A stretch of DNA of 64,000 nt, taken from Hyphomicrobiales bacterium. GTDB lineage: Bacteria; Pseudomonadota; Alphaproteobacteria; Rhizobiales; Rhizobiaceae. This document shows, piece by piece, positions 27,392-36,458 of this stretch (the stretch's first letter is position 1; every line of letters starts with the position of its first letter). Position numbers and translations under genes: made by a program. The stretch covers positions 378,500 to 442,499 of the forward strand of contig UBZP01000014.1 in assembly GCA_900469965.1 (NCBI GenBank). Reading direction: 5' to 3'. The notes beneath the pieces are model-generated. The model saw only the letters and a program-made list of their open reading frames with translations. It was not told where the DNA came from and ran no database searches.

Positions 27392-28165
27392 CTAGTACTG
27401 GAACTGCTCGGACAGGATGCGCTCGGACCAGGAGTGGTCCGGATCGGACAGGATGATCGCCGTCGAGCTTTCCGACTGCGCGATCCGCACCGAATGCACC
27501 GACTTGATCTCGGTGTAGTCGGCGACGGCGTTGACCGGCCGCTTCTCGGGTTCGAGGATCTCGATATCGACGGTCACATGGTTCGGCAGGAGCGCGCCGC
27601 GCCATCGCCGCGGCCGGAACGGGCTGACCGGCGTCAAGGCCAGGAGCGGCGCCTCGAGCGGCAGGATCGGCCCGTGCGCCGAAAGATTGTAGGCGGTGGA
27701 CCCCGCGGGCGTCGCCAGCAGCAGGCCGTCGCAGATCAGTTCCGGCAGCCGCGTCCGGCCGTCGATGTCGACGCGCAGCTTGGCCGCCTGATAGGACTGT
27801 CGGAAGAGGTAGACCTCGTTGATCGCCAGCGCCTCGCTGACATGGCCGTCGGCGTCGACGGTGCGCATTTCCAGCGGCCGGCAGATGTTGGCCACCGCCC
27901 TTTCGATGCGGGCGGGCAGATCCGCCAGGCTGAAGCGGTTCATCAGGAAGCCGATCGAGCCGCGGTTCATGCCGTAGACCATCTTGCCGGAATTCATGGT
28001 CGTATGCAGGGTCTGCAGCATGAAGCCGTCGCCGCCGAGCGCGACGATCACGTCGGCTTCATCCGGCGAGGCGTCACCGTAGCGTTCGACGAGCTCGCCG
28101 CGAGCCTGCTCCGCCTCCGGTGCCTGCGAGGCGACGAACGATAGCGATCGAATCTTGCGGCTCAT
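27392..28165 (-). CDS. nadK: NAD kinase
   Basis: The 257-residue enzyme makes NADP from NAD and ATP. The family GGDGFMLQTLH motif is at about residues 44-54 and the NE/D segment is in ALAINEVYLFR. ICDGLLLATPAGSTAYNLSAHGPILP follows. I chose ATG 28165 (MSRKIRSLSFVAS), which gives the usual rhizobial length. The frame is open to 28249 but the extension is Arg/Pro-rich and not family-like. Confidence 0.95.
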   Translation of the reverse strand: MSRKIRSLSFVASQAPEAEQARGELVERYGDASPDEADVIVALGGDGFMLQTLHTTMNSGKMVYGMNRGSIGFLMNRFSLADLPARIERAVANICRPLEMRTVDADGHVSEALAINEVYLFRQSYQAAKLRVDIDGRTRLPELICDGLLLATPAGSTAYNLSAHGPILPLEAPLLALTPVSPFRPRRWRGALLPNHVTVDIEILEPEKRPVNAVADYTEIKSVHSVRIAQSESSTAIILSDPDHSWSERILSEQFQY

Positions 28166-28435
28166 CTTCTGCGCTTCTGCCTTCCTGCCCGACCGGCCGA
28201 TGGGACCGGCGCCGGCAGGCAACGGCCTGCGGGCAGGTCTTTTTGGCACGCCCCGCCGGCAAGCGCATCAAAATTTTCAAGGGCATGCTCCACCGACGGC
28301 CGCGGCGCGGTGGTCGCGGAATTGCTCAACGCCCGTTCACGCAGTTGCGCGAAGAATGACGCTCGGTCCGCCGGAAGGTTTGCTGTAAATCCTTAAGTAA
28401 AGCTTGAGGTTTTGCGTCGAAAGGCATGATTTATA

Positions 28436-28511
28436 TGGTGAGCGCGCAGGGATTCGAACCCTGGACCTACTGATTAAAAGTCAGTTGCTCTACCGGCTGA
28501 GCTACGCGCTC
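28436..28511 (-). tRNA. tRNA-Lys (anticodon UUU)
   Basis: A complete 76-nt cloverleaf on the minus strand: acceptor GAGCGCG/CGCGCTC, D-arm GCTC..GAGC, anticodon stem ACTGA/TCAGT with loop CTTTTAA (anticodon UUU, complement of 28476-28478), T-arm CAGGG-TTCGAAT-CCCTG, discriminator A and an encoded CCA (28436-28438). It lies upstream of nadK on the same strand. Confidence 0.97.
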
Positions 28512-28791
28512 CCGAAAGCGGGCGGAAGGCCCTGGAAGTGGGCGGACATATAGCAGGCGTCTTTTTCCGGTCAACCCGTAAAATCGCGTCGAATCCGGGT
28601 TTTGCTGCATTTCGCCGCGGCCGTCGAAACGCGCTTGGCGCGGCCCGGCCGGGCGGCTATGCAAGCCATGGACACCGGCAACGGAACAGGCCAGCGCCGG
28701 CGGCGCAGAATGGTGGTAGTGGTGTCCGGATGAAATCGAGAAGAGGCGGGGTCTGCCCCCTGGCGGACGTGGCCCTGCCGCGGAGAAGCAG

Positions 28792-29541
28792 TTGTCGATT
28801 GCCGAAATTTCCCTCCTGAGCGCGCTCCTGGCCGGAACCCTGTCGTTCCTGTCGCCCTGCGTGCTGCCGCTGGTGCCGCCCTATCTGTGCTACATGGCCG
28901 GCATTTCCGTCGAGCAGTTCCGCAGCGGCACGGTCGCCGTCGACGACGGCCGCGCCCGCCGGGCGGTGATGTTCTCCGCGCTGTTCTTCACCCTCGGCTT
29001 TGCGACCGTTTTCGTGGCGCTCGGGGCCGGCGCCTCCACGATCGGCATGGCGCTCAGGCGCCATCTGGACATCCTGGCGCAGCTGGGCGGCGCCGTCATC
29101 ATCCTGATGGGGCTGCATTTTCTCGGCGTGCTCCGGATCGGCCTTTTCGCCCGCGAGGCGCGCTTCCAGGGCGGCGGCAAGCCGGCCACGCTGTCCGGCG
29201 CCTATGTGATGGGGCTTGCCTTCGCCTTCGGCTGGACGCCGTGCATCGGCCCCGTGCTGGGCGCGATCCTCGGCGTCGCCGCCGCCCGCGAGACGGTGGG
29301 CGAGGGCGCCGTCCTCCTGGCCGTCTATTCGCTGGGGCTCGCCGTTCCGTTCTGGATCGCCGCCGGCTTTTCCGGCGCCTTCATGCGGTTCCTGATGCGC
29401 TTCCGCAAACACCTCGGTACGGTGGAGCGCATCATGGGCGTGCTGCTCGTCCTCACCGGCCTCGCCTTCATGCTCGGCTATATCAGCTCGGTGGCGATCT
29501 GGTTCCAGCAGACCTTCCCGATCCTCTCGCAGATCGGCTGA
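28792..29541 (+). CDS. CcdA-family cytochrome c biogenesis/thiol transport protein
   Basis: A 249-residue membrane protein with about six helices. It belongs to the CcdA/DsbD-beta family, which moves reducing equivalents across the inner membrane to periplasmic thiol proteins. The conserved redox cysteines are in FLSPCVLPLVPPYLC (helix 1) and GWTPCIGPVLG (helix 4). The best start is TTG 28792 with GGAGA 7-8 bases upstream. It may reduce periplasmic thiol partners such as apocytochrome c or the DsbA-like protein encoded at about 15 kb. Confidence 0.9.
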   Translation: MSIAEISLLSALLAGTLSFLSPCVLPLVPPYLCYMAGISVEQFRSGTVAVDDGRARRAVMFSALFFTLGFATVFVALGAGASTIGMALRRHLDILAQLGGAVIILMGLHFLGVLRIGLFAREARFQGGGKPATLSGAYVMGLAFAFGWTPCIGPVLGAILGVAAARETVGEGAVLLAVYSLGLAVPFWIAAGFSGAFMRFLMRFRKHLGTVERIMGVLLVLTGLAFMLGYISSVAIWFQQTFPILSQIG

Positions 29542-29639
29542 CCGGCGCCCGACCTTTTTTCCGCGCTGCGGTTCCGCAGGGCGCCAAGTTGCTGTAGAGC
29601 CGGTCGGAGACTTCAAGAGGACGTGCATCGGCGGGCGGC

Positions 29640-30602
29640 ATGGCGGAAATAATGGGACTGGTCCTGCCGTTCTTCGGCATGATCCTGATCGGCTACCTCG
29701 CGGCGAAGATCACGCGCCAGCCCGCCGCAGCGCTCGGCTGGCTCAACACCTTCATCATCTTCATCGCCCTGCCGGCGCTGTTCTTCAAGCTCGTGTCGAA
29801 GACGCCGGTGGAGCAGTTGACCCGCGTGGATTTCATCCTCGCCAATGTCAGCGCCACCTATCTGGTGTTCGGCCTGATCTTTGCGATCGGCATCCTCCTG
29901 CGGCGTGCGACGACCGCCGAGGCCACTATGCAGGGCCTTGCCGCGGCCTACGGCAATATCGGCTTCATGGGCCCGGGCCTGGCGCTGCTGGCCTTCGGCG
30001 AGCCGGCGGCGGTCCCCGTGGCGCTGGTGTTCTGCTTCGAGAACATGCTGCATTTCATGGTCGCGCCGGCGCTGATGTCGTTTTCCGGCGGCGACAGGCG
30101 GCCCACCGCGGCGATCGTCCGGGACGTCGTCCGCCGTATCGTCACCCATCCGTTCATCCTGTCGACGGCGGTGGGTTTCGTCGCCGCCTTCCTGCATTTC
30201 GAGGCGCCGGCGCCGATGCAGCGGCTGATCGACTATCTGGCGCAGGCGGCAGCGCCCTGCGCCCTCTTTGCGATGGGCGTGACGCTGGCGCTGAGGCCGC
30301 TGAAGCGGGTACCGGCGGAGATCGGCTACATCGTGCCGGCCAAGCTGCTCCTGCTGCCGCTGACCATGTACCTGCTCCTGGGTGCGGCCGGCAATTTCGA
30401 TCCGGTCTGGGTCTACACCGCCGTGCTCCTGGCGGCGCTGCCGACCGCGACGAACGTCTTCGTCATCGGCGCGCAATACGGCGTCTGGCCGGAGCGCGCC
30501 TCGGCGACGATCCTGATCACCACCGTGCTTTCGGTCGCGACCGTCACGATCCTCCTCTATGCGATCAAGTCAGGCCTGCTTCCGGGAGACCCTTTCCCTT
30601 AA
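29640..30602 (+). CDS. AEC (auxin efflux carrier) family transporter
   Basis: The 320-residue polytopic protein has about ten helices in two five-helix repeats. The AEC signature features are NTFIIFIALPALFFKLV in the first repeat, AAYGNIGFMGPGLAL in the middle, and LLAALPTATNVFVIGAQYGV in the second repeat. Members export carboxylates, amino acids or auxin-like acids. The substrate is not readable. Its 3' end overlaps the convergent ubiH-like gene by 33 bp. Confidence 0.9.
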   Translation: MAEIMGLVLPFFGMILIGYLAAKITRQPAAALGWLNTFIIFIALPALFFKLVSKTPVEQLTRVDFILANVSATYLVFGLIFAIGILLRRATTAEATMQGLAAAYGNIGFMGPGLALLAFGEPAAVPVALVFCFENMLHFMVAPALMSFSGGDRRPTAAIVRDVVRRIVTHPFILSTAVGFVAAFLHFEAPAPMQRLIDYLAQAAAPCALFAMGVTLALRPLKRVPAEIGYIVPAKLLLLPLTMYLLLGAAGNFDPVWVYTAVLLAALPTATNVFVIGAQYGVWPERASATILITTVLSVATVTILLYAIKSGLLPGDPFP

Positions 30603-31775
30603 AGTTTCGCGGACGGCCTTCCACGAGCCGCCCGGCTCGACGCCCTCGCGCATGACGACGCTGCGCAGCGGCCCGATGGCCGACAGCATGTGCAGGCCGG
30701 CGGTCCGCAGGATCTGCACCGGCAGGAAACCGGAGAGCAGCGAGCGGTTGAGCAGGTCGACGCTGAGGGTGCGGCTCTGGATGTCGGCGCGCCGGCTGCG
30801 GTCGAAGGCCTCGCCGATCGTGGCGGCGGACAGGGCGGGGTCGGAGAGCAGATCGCGCAGCGCCATCACGTCGCGCAGGCTGAGATTGAGGCCTTGCGCC
30901 CCGATCGGCGGGAAGGCGTGCGCCGCCTCGCCGAGCAGGACCACGCGCCCCTTGCCGAAGCGGTCCGCCTGCATGCCGGAAAGCGGGAAGGCCTGCGGCG
31001 CGGCTTCGACCGTCACTTTGCCGAGCACCGACTGCATCCGGTCCTCGACCGCGCGGCTGAGCGCCTCGAGCGGCAAGGCCTGTGTGGCTTCGGCCTCCCT
31101 CGGCGACAGCACCCAGACGAGGCTCGACCGGCGGCCCGGCAGCGGCACCTGCGTGAACGGGCCGTGCTCGGTGTGGAACTCCGTCGACATGTTCGCATGC
31201 GGCAGTTCGTGGGTGAAGTTCAGCACCAGTGCGGTCTGCGGGTAGGTCCAGTTCCGGACCGCGATGCCGCTCTGGCGCCGCACCTCGGATTGCCGCCCGT
31301 CGGCGCCGGCCACCAGTCCGGCTGCGAGCGTTCGTCCGTCGGCCAGATGCAGTTCGGCGGCTGCCTCGGTCAGGACGAGCCGGTCGAGCTTGGTGTCGAA
31401 GCGGGTGATCGCCTGCTGCGCGGAAATCCGCGTCTCCAGCTCTTCCAGGAAGGGGGCGTTCGGAATGTTGTAGCCGAAGGCCGGCAGGCCGACCTCGCTG
31501 GAGCGGAAGCTGACCGGCGGGGCACGGAAGAGCCGCCCGGTGCCGTCGAGGATGCGCATCGTCTCCAGCGGCGCGGCGACCTTGGCGATGTCCTCGAAGA
31601 GCCCGAGGTCGCGGATGAAGTCCATCGATTGCGCCATCAGCGCCGTCGTGCGCCCGTCGGTGTGGCGGGCCGAAGGTGCCACCAGCACCACGCGCCGCCC
31701 CGAATCGGCCAGCGCGAGAGCGGCGATGTTGCCGGCGAGCCCGGCTCCGACGATAGCGATATCAAAGGCTTCCAT
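30570..31775 (-). CDS. UbiH/UbiF-family FAD-dependent monooxygenase
   Basis: The 401-residue aromatic hydroxylase has an N-terminal FAD loop (DIAIVGAGLAGNIAALAL), a middle DG motif (LVAGADGRQSEVRR) and the second FAD block GRVVLLGEAAHAFPPIGAQGLNLSLRD. It probably hydroxylates the ubiquinone ring. Rhizobial relatives are often called UbiH or UbiL-like, but the position specificity cannot be read. I chose ATG 31775 (MEAFDIAIVGAG), with an alternative start at 31808. Confidence 0.9.
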   Translation of the reverse strand: MEAFDIAIVGAGLAGNIAALALADSGRRVVLVAPSARHTDGRTTALMAQSMDFIRDLGLFEDIAKVAAPLETMRILDGTGRLFRAPPVSFRSSEVGLPAFGYNIPNAPFLEELETRISAQQAITRFDTKLDRLVLTEAAAELHLADGRTLAAGLVAGADGRQSEVRRQSGIAVRNWTYPQTALVLNFTHELPHANMSTEFHTEHGPFTQVPLPGRRSSLVWVLSPREAEATQALPLEALSRAVEDRMQSVLGKVTVEAAPQAFPLSGMQADRFGKGRVVLLGEAAHAFPPIGAQGLNLSLRDVMALRDLLSDPALSAATIGEAFDRSRRADIQSRTLSVDLLNRSLLSGFLPVQILRTAGLHMLSAIGPLRSVVMREGVEPGGSWKAVRETLRERVSRKQA

Positions 31776-32039
31776 GCGAGGTGTTTCTTTCCGTTCATGC
31801 TTTCCCACAGAAATGCCCTGCAGGCTTCTGGCCGCAAACTACGCCCGGAATCGGCCAAAATCCATGGGTTGGAGCGCCCGGCGACGACGGCAGTTGGCCG
31901 CAGTCCCGGACGCGCATCCGGATTTCCGCTGGAAGCGGCCGCCAATCGGTGCATATTACCGGGCAAAATCCTGCTATGTCAGCGGGTCTTGCCATGCGGC
32001 GCAGCGGCCGGGGCGCTTGGGAGAGAACAAGGGCAAGCG

Positions 32040-32765
32040 ATGAAGTTCTTCAATTACAGGCGCGTTCCCTACGCGGAAATTCGTGCCTTCTCCGTCCATA
32101 TCCTGACGGCGTCGGGCTCGTTCCTCGCCTTTCTCGGCGTCGTCGCCGCCGCCGAGCATCGCTTCGTCGACATGTTCTGGTGGCTCGGCCTGGCGCTGCT
32201 CGTCGACGGCATCGACGGGCCGATCGCCCGCAAGGTGCGGGTGAAGGAGGTGCTGCCCAACTGGTCCGGCGACACGCTCGACAACGTCATCGACTATGTC
32301 ACCTACGTGCTGTTGCCGGCATTCGCGCTCTACCAGAGCGGCATGATCGGCGAGCCGTGGTCCTTCGTCGCCGCCGGCGCCATCGTCGTCTCCAGCGCCA
32401 TCTACTATGCCGACATGGGGATGAAGACGGAGGAGTACTTCTTCTCGGGCTTTCCCGTCGTCTGGAACATGGTCGTCTTCACCCTGTTCGTCATCAAGGC
32501 CAGCGAACTGACGGCATCGATCGTCGTCTTCGTCTCGGTATTCCTGACCTTCATGCCGATCAACTTCCTGCATCCGGTGCGCGTGGAGCGCCTGCGTCCG
32601 CTGAACCTGGGCGTCTTCTTCGCCTGGGCCGCACTCGGCGGCTATGCGCTGCTCCTGCATTTCGAGACGCCGCAATGGGTGGTCCTCGGCGTGGTCGGCA
32701 CGGGCCTCTATCTCTATCTCATCGGCGCGATCCTTCAGATGTTTCCGCGCCTGGGCAAGCACTGA
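32040..32765 (+). CDS. pcs: Phosphatidylcholine synthase
   Basis: A 241-residue membrane enzyme that condenses CDP-diacylglycerol with choline directly, the bacterial Pcs pathway for phosphatidylcholine. The CDP-alcohol motif is D59-G-P-I-A63-R64, then 12 residues, G77, D81 and D85, the widened spacing typical of Pcs compared with other members. About seven to eight hydrophobic helices are visible. ATG 32040 gives the standard length. The longer upstream frame is rejected. It is divergent from the ubiH-like gene across 264 bp. Confidence 0.93.
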   Translation: MKFFNYRRVPYAEIRAFSVHILTASGSFLAFLGVVAAAEHRFVDMFWWLGLALLVDGIDGPIARKVRVKEVLPNWSGDTLDNVIDYVTYVLLPAFALYQSGMIGEPWSFVAAGAIVVSSAIYYADMGMKTEEYFFSGFPVVWNMVVFTLFVIKASELTASIVVFVSVFLTFMPINFLHPVRVERLRPLNLGVFFAWAALGGYALLLHFETPQWVVLGVVGTGLYLYLIGAILQMFPRLGKH

Positions 32766-32780
32766 TCCTGGAGACATGAC

Positions 32781-33752
32781 ATGACACAGGCCATCGTCGT
32801 CCGCTCGCTCGGCGGCCCGGAAGTTCTCAAGATCGAGGAAGTCGCGCTCGCCCCGCCCGGTCCGGGCGAGGTGCGCATCAAGCAGGCGGCGATCGGGCTG
32901 AACTTCATCGACGTCTATTTCCGCACCGGCCTCTACAAGACGGAACTGCCGTTCATTCCCGGCAAGGAGGGCGCCGGCACCGTGACGGCGCTCGGCGAGG
33001 GCGTGACCGGCTTCGCCGTCGGCGACCGGGTCGCCTATGCGTCGGCGGAAGGGGCCTATGCGGCCGAACGCAACATCGGCACCGCCCACCTGGTCAAGGT
33101 GCCGGACGAAATCCCGCTGGAGACGGCGGCGGCGATGATGCTGAAGGGCATGACGGCGCAGTATCTGCTCTTGCAGACCTTTCCGGTAAAGCCGGGCATG
33201 ACGATCCTGTTCCATGCCGCAGCCGGCGGCGTCGGGCTGATTGCCGGACAGTGGGCCAAGGCGCTGGGGGCGACCGTGATCGGCACGGCCGGGTCGAAGG
33301 AAAAGGTCGAGCTGGCGCTGGCGCACGGCTACGACCACGTCATCGACTACAGCCGGGAGGATTTCGTCGCCCGCGTGCTGGAACTGACCGGCGGCAAGAA
33401 ATGCGACGTCGTCTACGATTCCGTCGGCAAGGACACGTTCCCGAAATCGCTGGACTGCCTGAAGACGCGCGGCATGTTCGTCTCGTTCGGCAATTCCTCC
33501 GGCCCGGTCGATGCCTTCAGTCTCGGCCTGCTCGCCCAGAAGGGCTCGCTCTATGCGACGCGCCCGACGCTGTTCCAGTATATCGCCACCCGGCCCGAAC
33601 TGGATGCGTGTGCAAACTCGCTGTTTGATGTTGTGCGCAGCAGCAAAGTGCGTATCAATGTCAACCAGACCTATCCGTTGGCGGAAGCGGGGCGCGCGCA
33701 CACGGATCTGGAAACAAGAAAAACAAGCGGAGCGACGCTGCTCATCCCCTGA
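32781..33752 (+). CDS. qor: NADPH:quinone oxidoreductase, zinc-independent MDR family
   Basis: A 323-residue medium-chain reductase without catalytic zinc ligands. The N-terminal domain has FIDVYFRTGLY and PGKEGAGTVTALGEGV. The Rossmann loop is FHAAAGGVGLIAGQWAKALGA (about residues 137-157), with KEKVELALAHGYDHVIDY after it. It ends with SSKVRINVNQTYPLAEAGRAHTDLE, as in E. coli Qor. It is 15 bp after pcs, so probably cotranscribed. Confidence 0.92.
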   Translation: MTQAIVVRSLGGPEVLKIEEVALAPPGPGEVRIKQAAIGLNFIDVYFRTGLYKTELPFIPGKEGAGTVTALGEGVTGFAVGDRVAYASAEGAYAAERNIGTAHLVKVPDEIPLETAAAMMLKGMTAQYLLLQTFPVKPGMTILFHAAAGGVGLIAGQWAKALGATVIGTAGSKEKVELALAHGYDHVIDYSREDFVARVLELTGGKKCDVVYDSVGKDTFPKSLDCLKTRGMFVSFGNSSGPVDAFSLGLLAQKGSLYATRPTLFQYIATRPELDACANSLFDVVRSSKVRINVNQTYPLAEAGRAHTDLETRKTSGATLLIP

Positions 33753-33793
33753 CGATGAAGGATCGGGGAGGGCCGCGAGAAGAGAGGGGCATA

Positions 33794-35371
33794 GTGTCAG
33801 TCGCAGGAGCGTCCGCGGGCAGCCCGTTGCTGGCTGTACGCAACCTGACGAAGCTTTTCGGCACCTTCGCGGCCTGCAACGGCATCGACCTCGACGTCCA
33901 GCCGGGCGAAATCCATGCGCTCCTCGGCGAGAACGGCGCCGGCAAGTCGACGCTGGTGAAGATGCTGTTCGGCGTGCTCGCGCCGACCGCCGGCGAGGTC
34001 CTCTGGCAGGGCGCACCGGTCTCGATCGCAAGCCCCGGCGCGGCCCGCCGCCTCGGCATCGGCATGGTCTTCCAGCACTTCTCGCTGTTCGAGGCGCTGA
34101 CGGTGGCCGAGAACATCGCGCTGTCGCTCGATGGAACGATCCCGCTCGCCCGCGTGGCCGAGCGCGCCTCGGAGCTGTCGCACGCCTATGGTCTTCCGCT
34201 CGATCCGAAGGCGCATGTCGCCGATCTGTCGGTCGGCGAGCGCCAGCGCATCGAGATCGTCCGTGCGCTCCTGCAGAACCCGCAGCTGATCATCCTCGAC
34301 GAGCCCACCTCCGTCCTGACGCCGCAGGAGGCGGACCGGCTGTTCGAGACGCTGTTCAAGCTACGCGCCGAGGGACGCTCCGTCCTCTACATCAGCCATC
34401 GCCTGGAAGAGGTGCAGCGCATCTGCGACCGCGCCACCGTGCTGCGCCACGGCAAGGTGACCGGTGCCTGCGATCCGAAGAGGGAGACCGCGGCGTCGCT
34501 GGCGCGGATGATGGTCGGCGCCGACGTGCCGCATGTCAGCGCGGCCGGAACGAGCGCCAAGGGCGAGGTGCTGCTCGAGGCGCGTCATCTGAGCGTGCCG
34601 GCGCGCACGCCCTTCGCCGTCGCGCTCAAGAACGTCTGTCTCAAGGTCCATGCCGGCGAGGTGCTGGCGATCGCCGGCGTCGCCGGCAACGGGCAGGGCG
34701 AGCTGTTCGATGCGCTTTCGGGCGAATATCCGACAGCGGAGCCGGATGCGGTCCATATCCGCCAGCGGCCCGTCGGCACGCGGGGCATCACGGCGCGGCG
34801 ACTGCTCGGCGCCGGCTTCGTGCCGGAGGAGCGCCATGGCCATGCAGCCGTCACCGGCATGTCGCTCTCCGACAATCTCGTGCTCGCCCGCAACCAGTCG
34901 GACCGCCAGGCGTTTCTCGGCGGCGGCGTGCTCGGGATCATCAAGTCCACGGCCGTGCGAATGGCCGCAAGGCGCATCTCCGAGGCGATGGACGTGCGCA
35001 AGAGCGGCGAGGATCCGCCGGCCGGCTCGCTCTCCGGCGGCAACCTGCAGAAATTCATCGTCGGCCGCGAACTCGACCGGCAGCCGTCCGTCCTCGTCGT
35101 CAACCAGCCGACCTGGGGCGTCGATGCGGGGGCCGCGAGCCGCATCCGCCAGGCGCTCGTCGATCTCGCGAAATCCGGCTCGGCCGTGCTCGTCATCAGC
35201 CAGGACCTCGACGAGATCTTCGAGGTCGCGACCGAGATCGCCGTCATCAGCGAGGGGCGGCTTTCCGACATCTACCCGGCAGGCGAGCTTTCGCGGGAGA
35301 AGATCGGCCTTTTGATGGGCGGTCTCTACGGTCGGGCCGAGCCGATGACGGAGGCCGCGCATGCGCATTGA
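33794..35371 (+). CDS. ABC transporter ATP-binding protein, BMP-type nucleoside importer
   Basis: A 525-residue twin ABC ATPase of the YufO/NupA/RbsA-like type. The first domain has Walker A GENGAGKSTLVKM, signature LSVGERQRIEIVRALLQ and Walker B LIILDEPTS. The second domain lacks a proper Walker A (VAGNGQGE) but keeps LSGGNLQKFIVGRELD and the NQPTWGVD block. I prefer GTG 33794 with an AGAGGGG SD. ATG 33755 (538 residues) has no SD and follows qor by 2 bp. It is the first gene of a four-gene importer operon. Confidence 0.92.
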   Translation: MSVAGASAGSPLLAVRNLTKLFGTFAACNGIDLDVQPGEIHALLGENGAGKSTLVKMLFGVLAPTAGEVLWQGAPVSIASPGAARRLGIGMVFQHFSLFEALTVAENIALSLDGTIPLARVAERASELSHAYGLPLDPKAHVADLSVGERQRIEIVRALLQNPQLIILDEPTSVLTPQEADRLFETLFKLRAEGRSVLYISHRLEEVQRICDRATVLRHGKVTGACDPKRETAASLARMMVGADVPHVSAAGTSAKGEVLLEARHLSVPARTPFAVALKNVCLKVHAGEVLAIAGVAGNGQGELFDALSGEYPTAEPDAVHIRQRPVGTRGITARRLLGAGFVPEERHGHAAVTGMSLSDNLVLARNQSDRQAFLGGGVLGIIKSTAVRMAARRISEAMDVRKSGEDPPAGSLSGGNLQKFIVGRELDRQPSVLVVNQPTWGVDAGAASRIRQALVDLAKSGSAVLVISQDLDEIFEVATEIAVISEGRLSDIYPAGELSREKIGLLMGGLYGRAEPMTEAAHAH

Positions 35372-36458
35372 ACTGGAGAAGCGCCCGCGGGCCTCGGCCT
35401 TCTATGCCGTGCTGTCGCCGTTCATCGCGCTGCTTCTGACGGTGATTGCCGGCGGCGTCATGTTCTTCCTGCTCGGCAAGGATCCGATCGCAGCCCTCTA
35501 CAGCTTCTTCGTCGAGCCGCTGCTCGACGTCTGGTCGTTGCACGAGATCGCGATCAAGGCCGCCCCCCTGATCCTGATCGGCGTCGGCCTGTCGGTCTGC
35601 TACCGCTCCAACAACTGGAACATCGGCGCCGAGGGCCAGTTCATCATGGGCGCGATCGCGGGCGCGATCGTGCCGGTCGTCTTCCACGAGTGGCATTCGC
35701 CGCTGGTGCTGCCGCTGATGCTCGTCTTCGGCATGATCGGCGGCGCGCTCTATGCGGCGATCCCCGCCTTCCTCAAGGCGAACATGAACACCAACGAGAT
35801 CCTGTCGAGCCTGATGCTGGTCTATATCGCCCAGCTCTTCCTCGACTGGATGGTGCGCGGCCCCTGGCGCAGCCCGGACGCCTACAACTTCCCGGTGACG
35901 CGTGATTTTGCGCCGGAAGCCGTGCTGCCGGAGATCCTGGCGTCTGGCCGCACCAATCTCGGCTTCGTCTTCGCCCTTGCGGCCGCGGTCCTGCTCTGGT
36001 TCATGATGCGCTACACGCTGAAGGGCTTCGAAGTGACGGTGCTCGGCCAGTCGGAGCGGGCAGGGCGGTTCGCCGGCTTCTCCTCGCGCCGCATGATCTG
36101 GTTCTCGATGCTCCTGTCCGGCGCGCTCGCCGGGCTCGCCGGCATTTCCGAGGTCAGCGGCAATATCGGCAAGCTGCAGCCGATCATTTCGCCGGGCTAC
36201 GGCTTCACCGCCATCATCGTCGCCTTCCTCGGCCGCCTGAACCCGCTCGGCATCATCTTGGCCGGCCTGTTCCTGGCGCTGACCTATGTCGGCGGCGAGG
36301 CGGTGCAACTGACGCTCAGTGTCTCCGACAAGGTGACGCGCGTCTTCCAGGGGCTGCTGCTCTTCTTCGTGCTGTCCTGCGACACGCTGATCCTCTACCG
36401 GATCAGGCTCGTCTTCCCGGGCGCTGCGGTTCCGGCCGCACAGCAGGGAGCCGAATGA
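35361..36458 (+). CDS. ABC transporter permease, BMP-type nucleoside importer (first subunit)
   Basis: The 365-residue permease has about eight to ten helices. It shows the BPD_transp_2 family features, with CYRSNNWNIGAEGQFIMGAIAGAI, FLKANMNTNEILSSLMLVYIA, and GFTAIIVAFLGRLNPLGIILAGLFLA. It overlaps the ATPase gene by 11 bp and the next permease gene by 4 bp. Together the two permeases form the channel of a nucleoside or purine-type importer. Confidence 0.92.
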   Translation: MRIELEKRPRASAFYAVLSPFIALLLTVIAGGVMFFLLGKDPIAALYSFFVEPLLDVWSLHEIAIKAAPLILIGVGLSVCYRSNNWNIGAEGQFIMGAIAGAIVPVVFHEWHSPLVLPLMLVFGMIGGALYAAIPAFLKANMNTNEILSSLMLVYIAQLFLDWMVRGPWRSPDAYNFPVTRDFAPEAVLPEILASGRTNLGFVFALAAAVLLWFMMRYTLKGFEVTVLGQSERAGRFAGFSSRRMIWFSMLLSGALAGLAGISEVSGNIGKLQPIISPGYGFTAIIVAFLGRLNPLGIILAGLFLALTYVGGEAVQLTLSVSDKVTRVFQGLLLFFVLSCDTLILYRIRLVFPGAAVPAAQQGAE

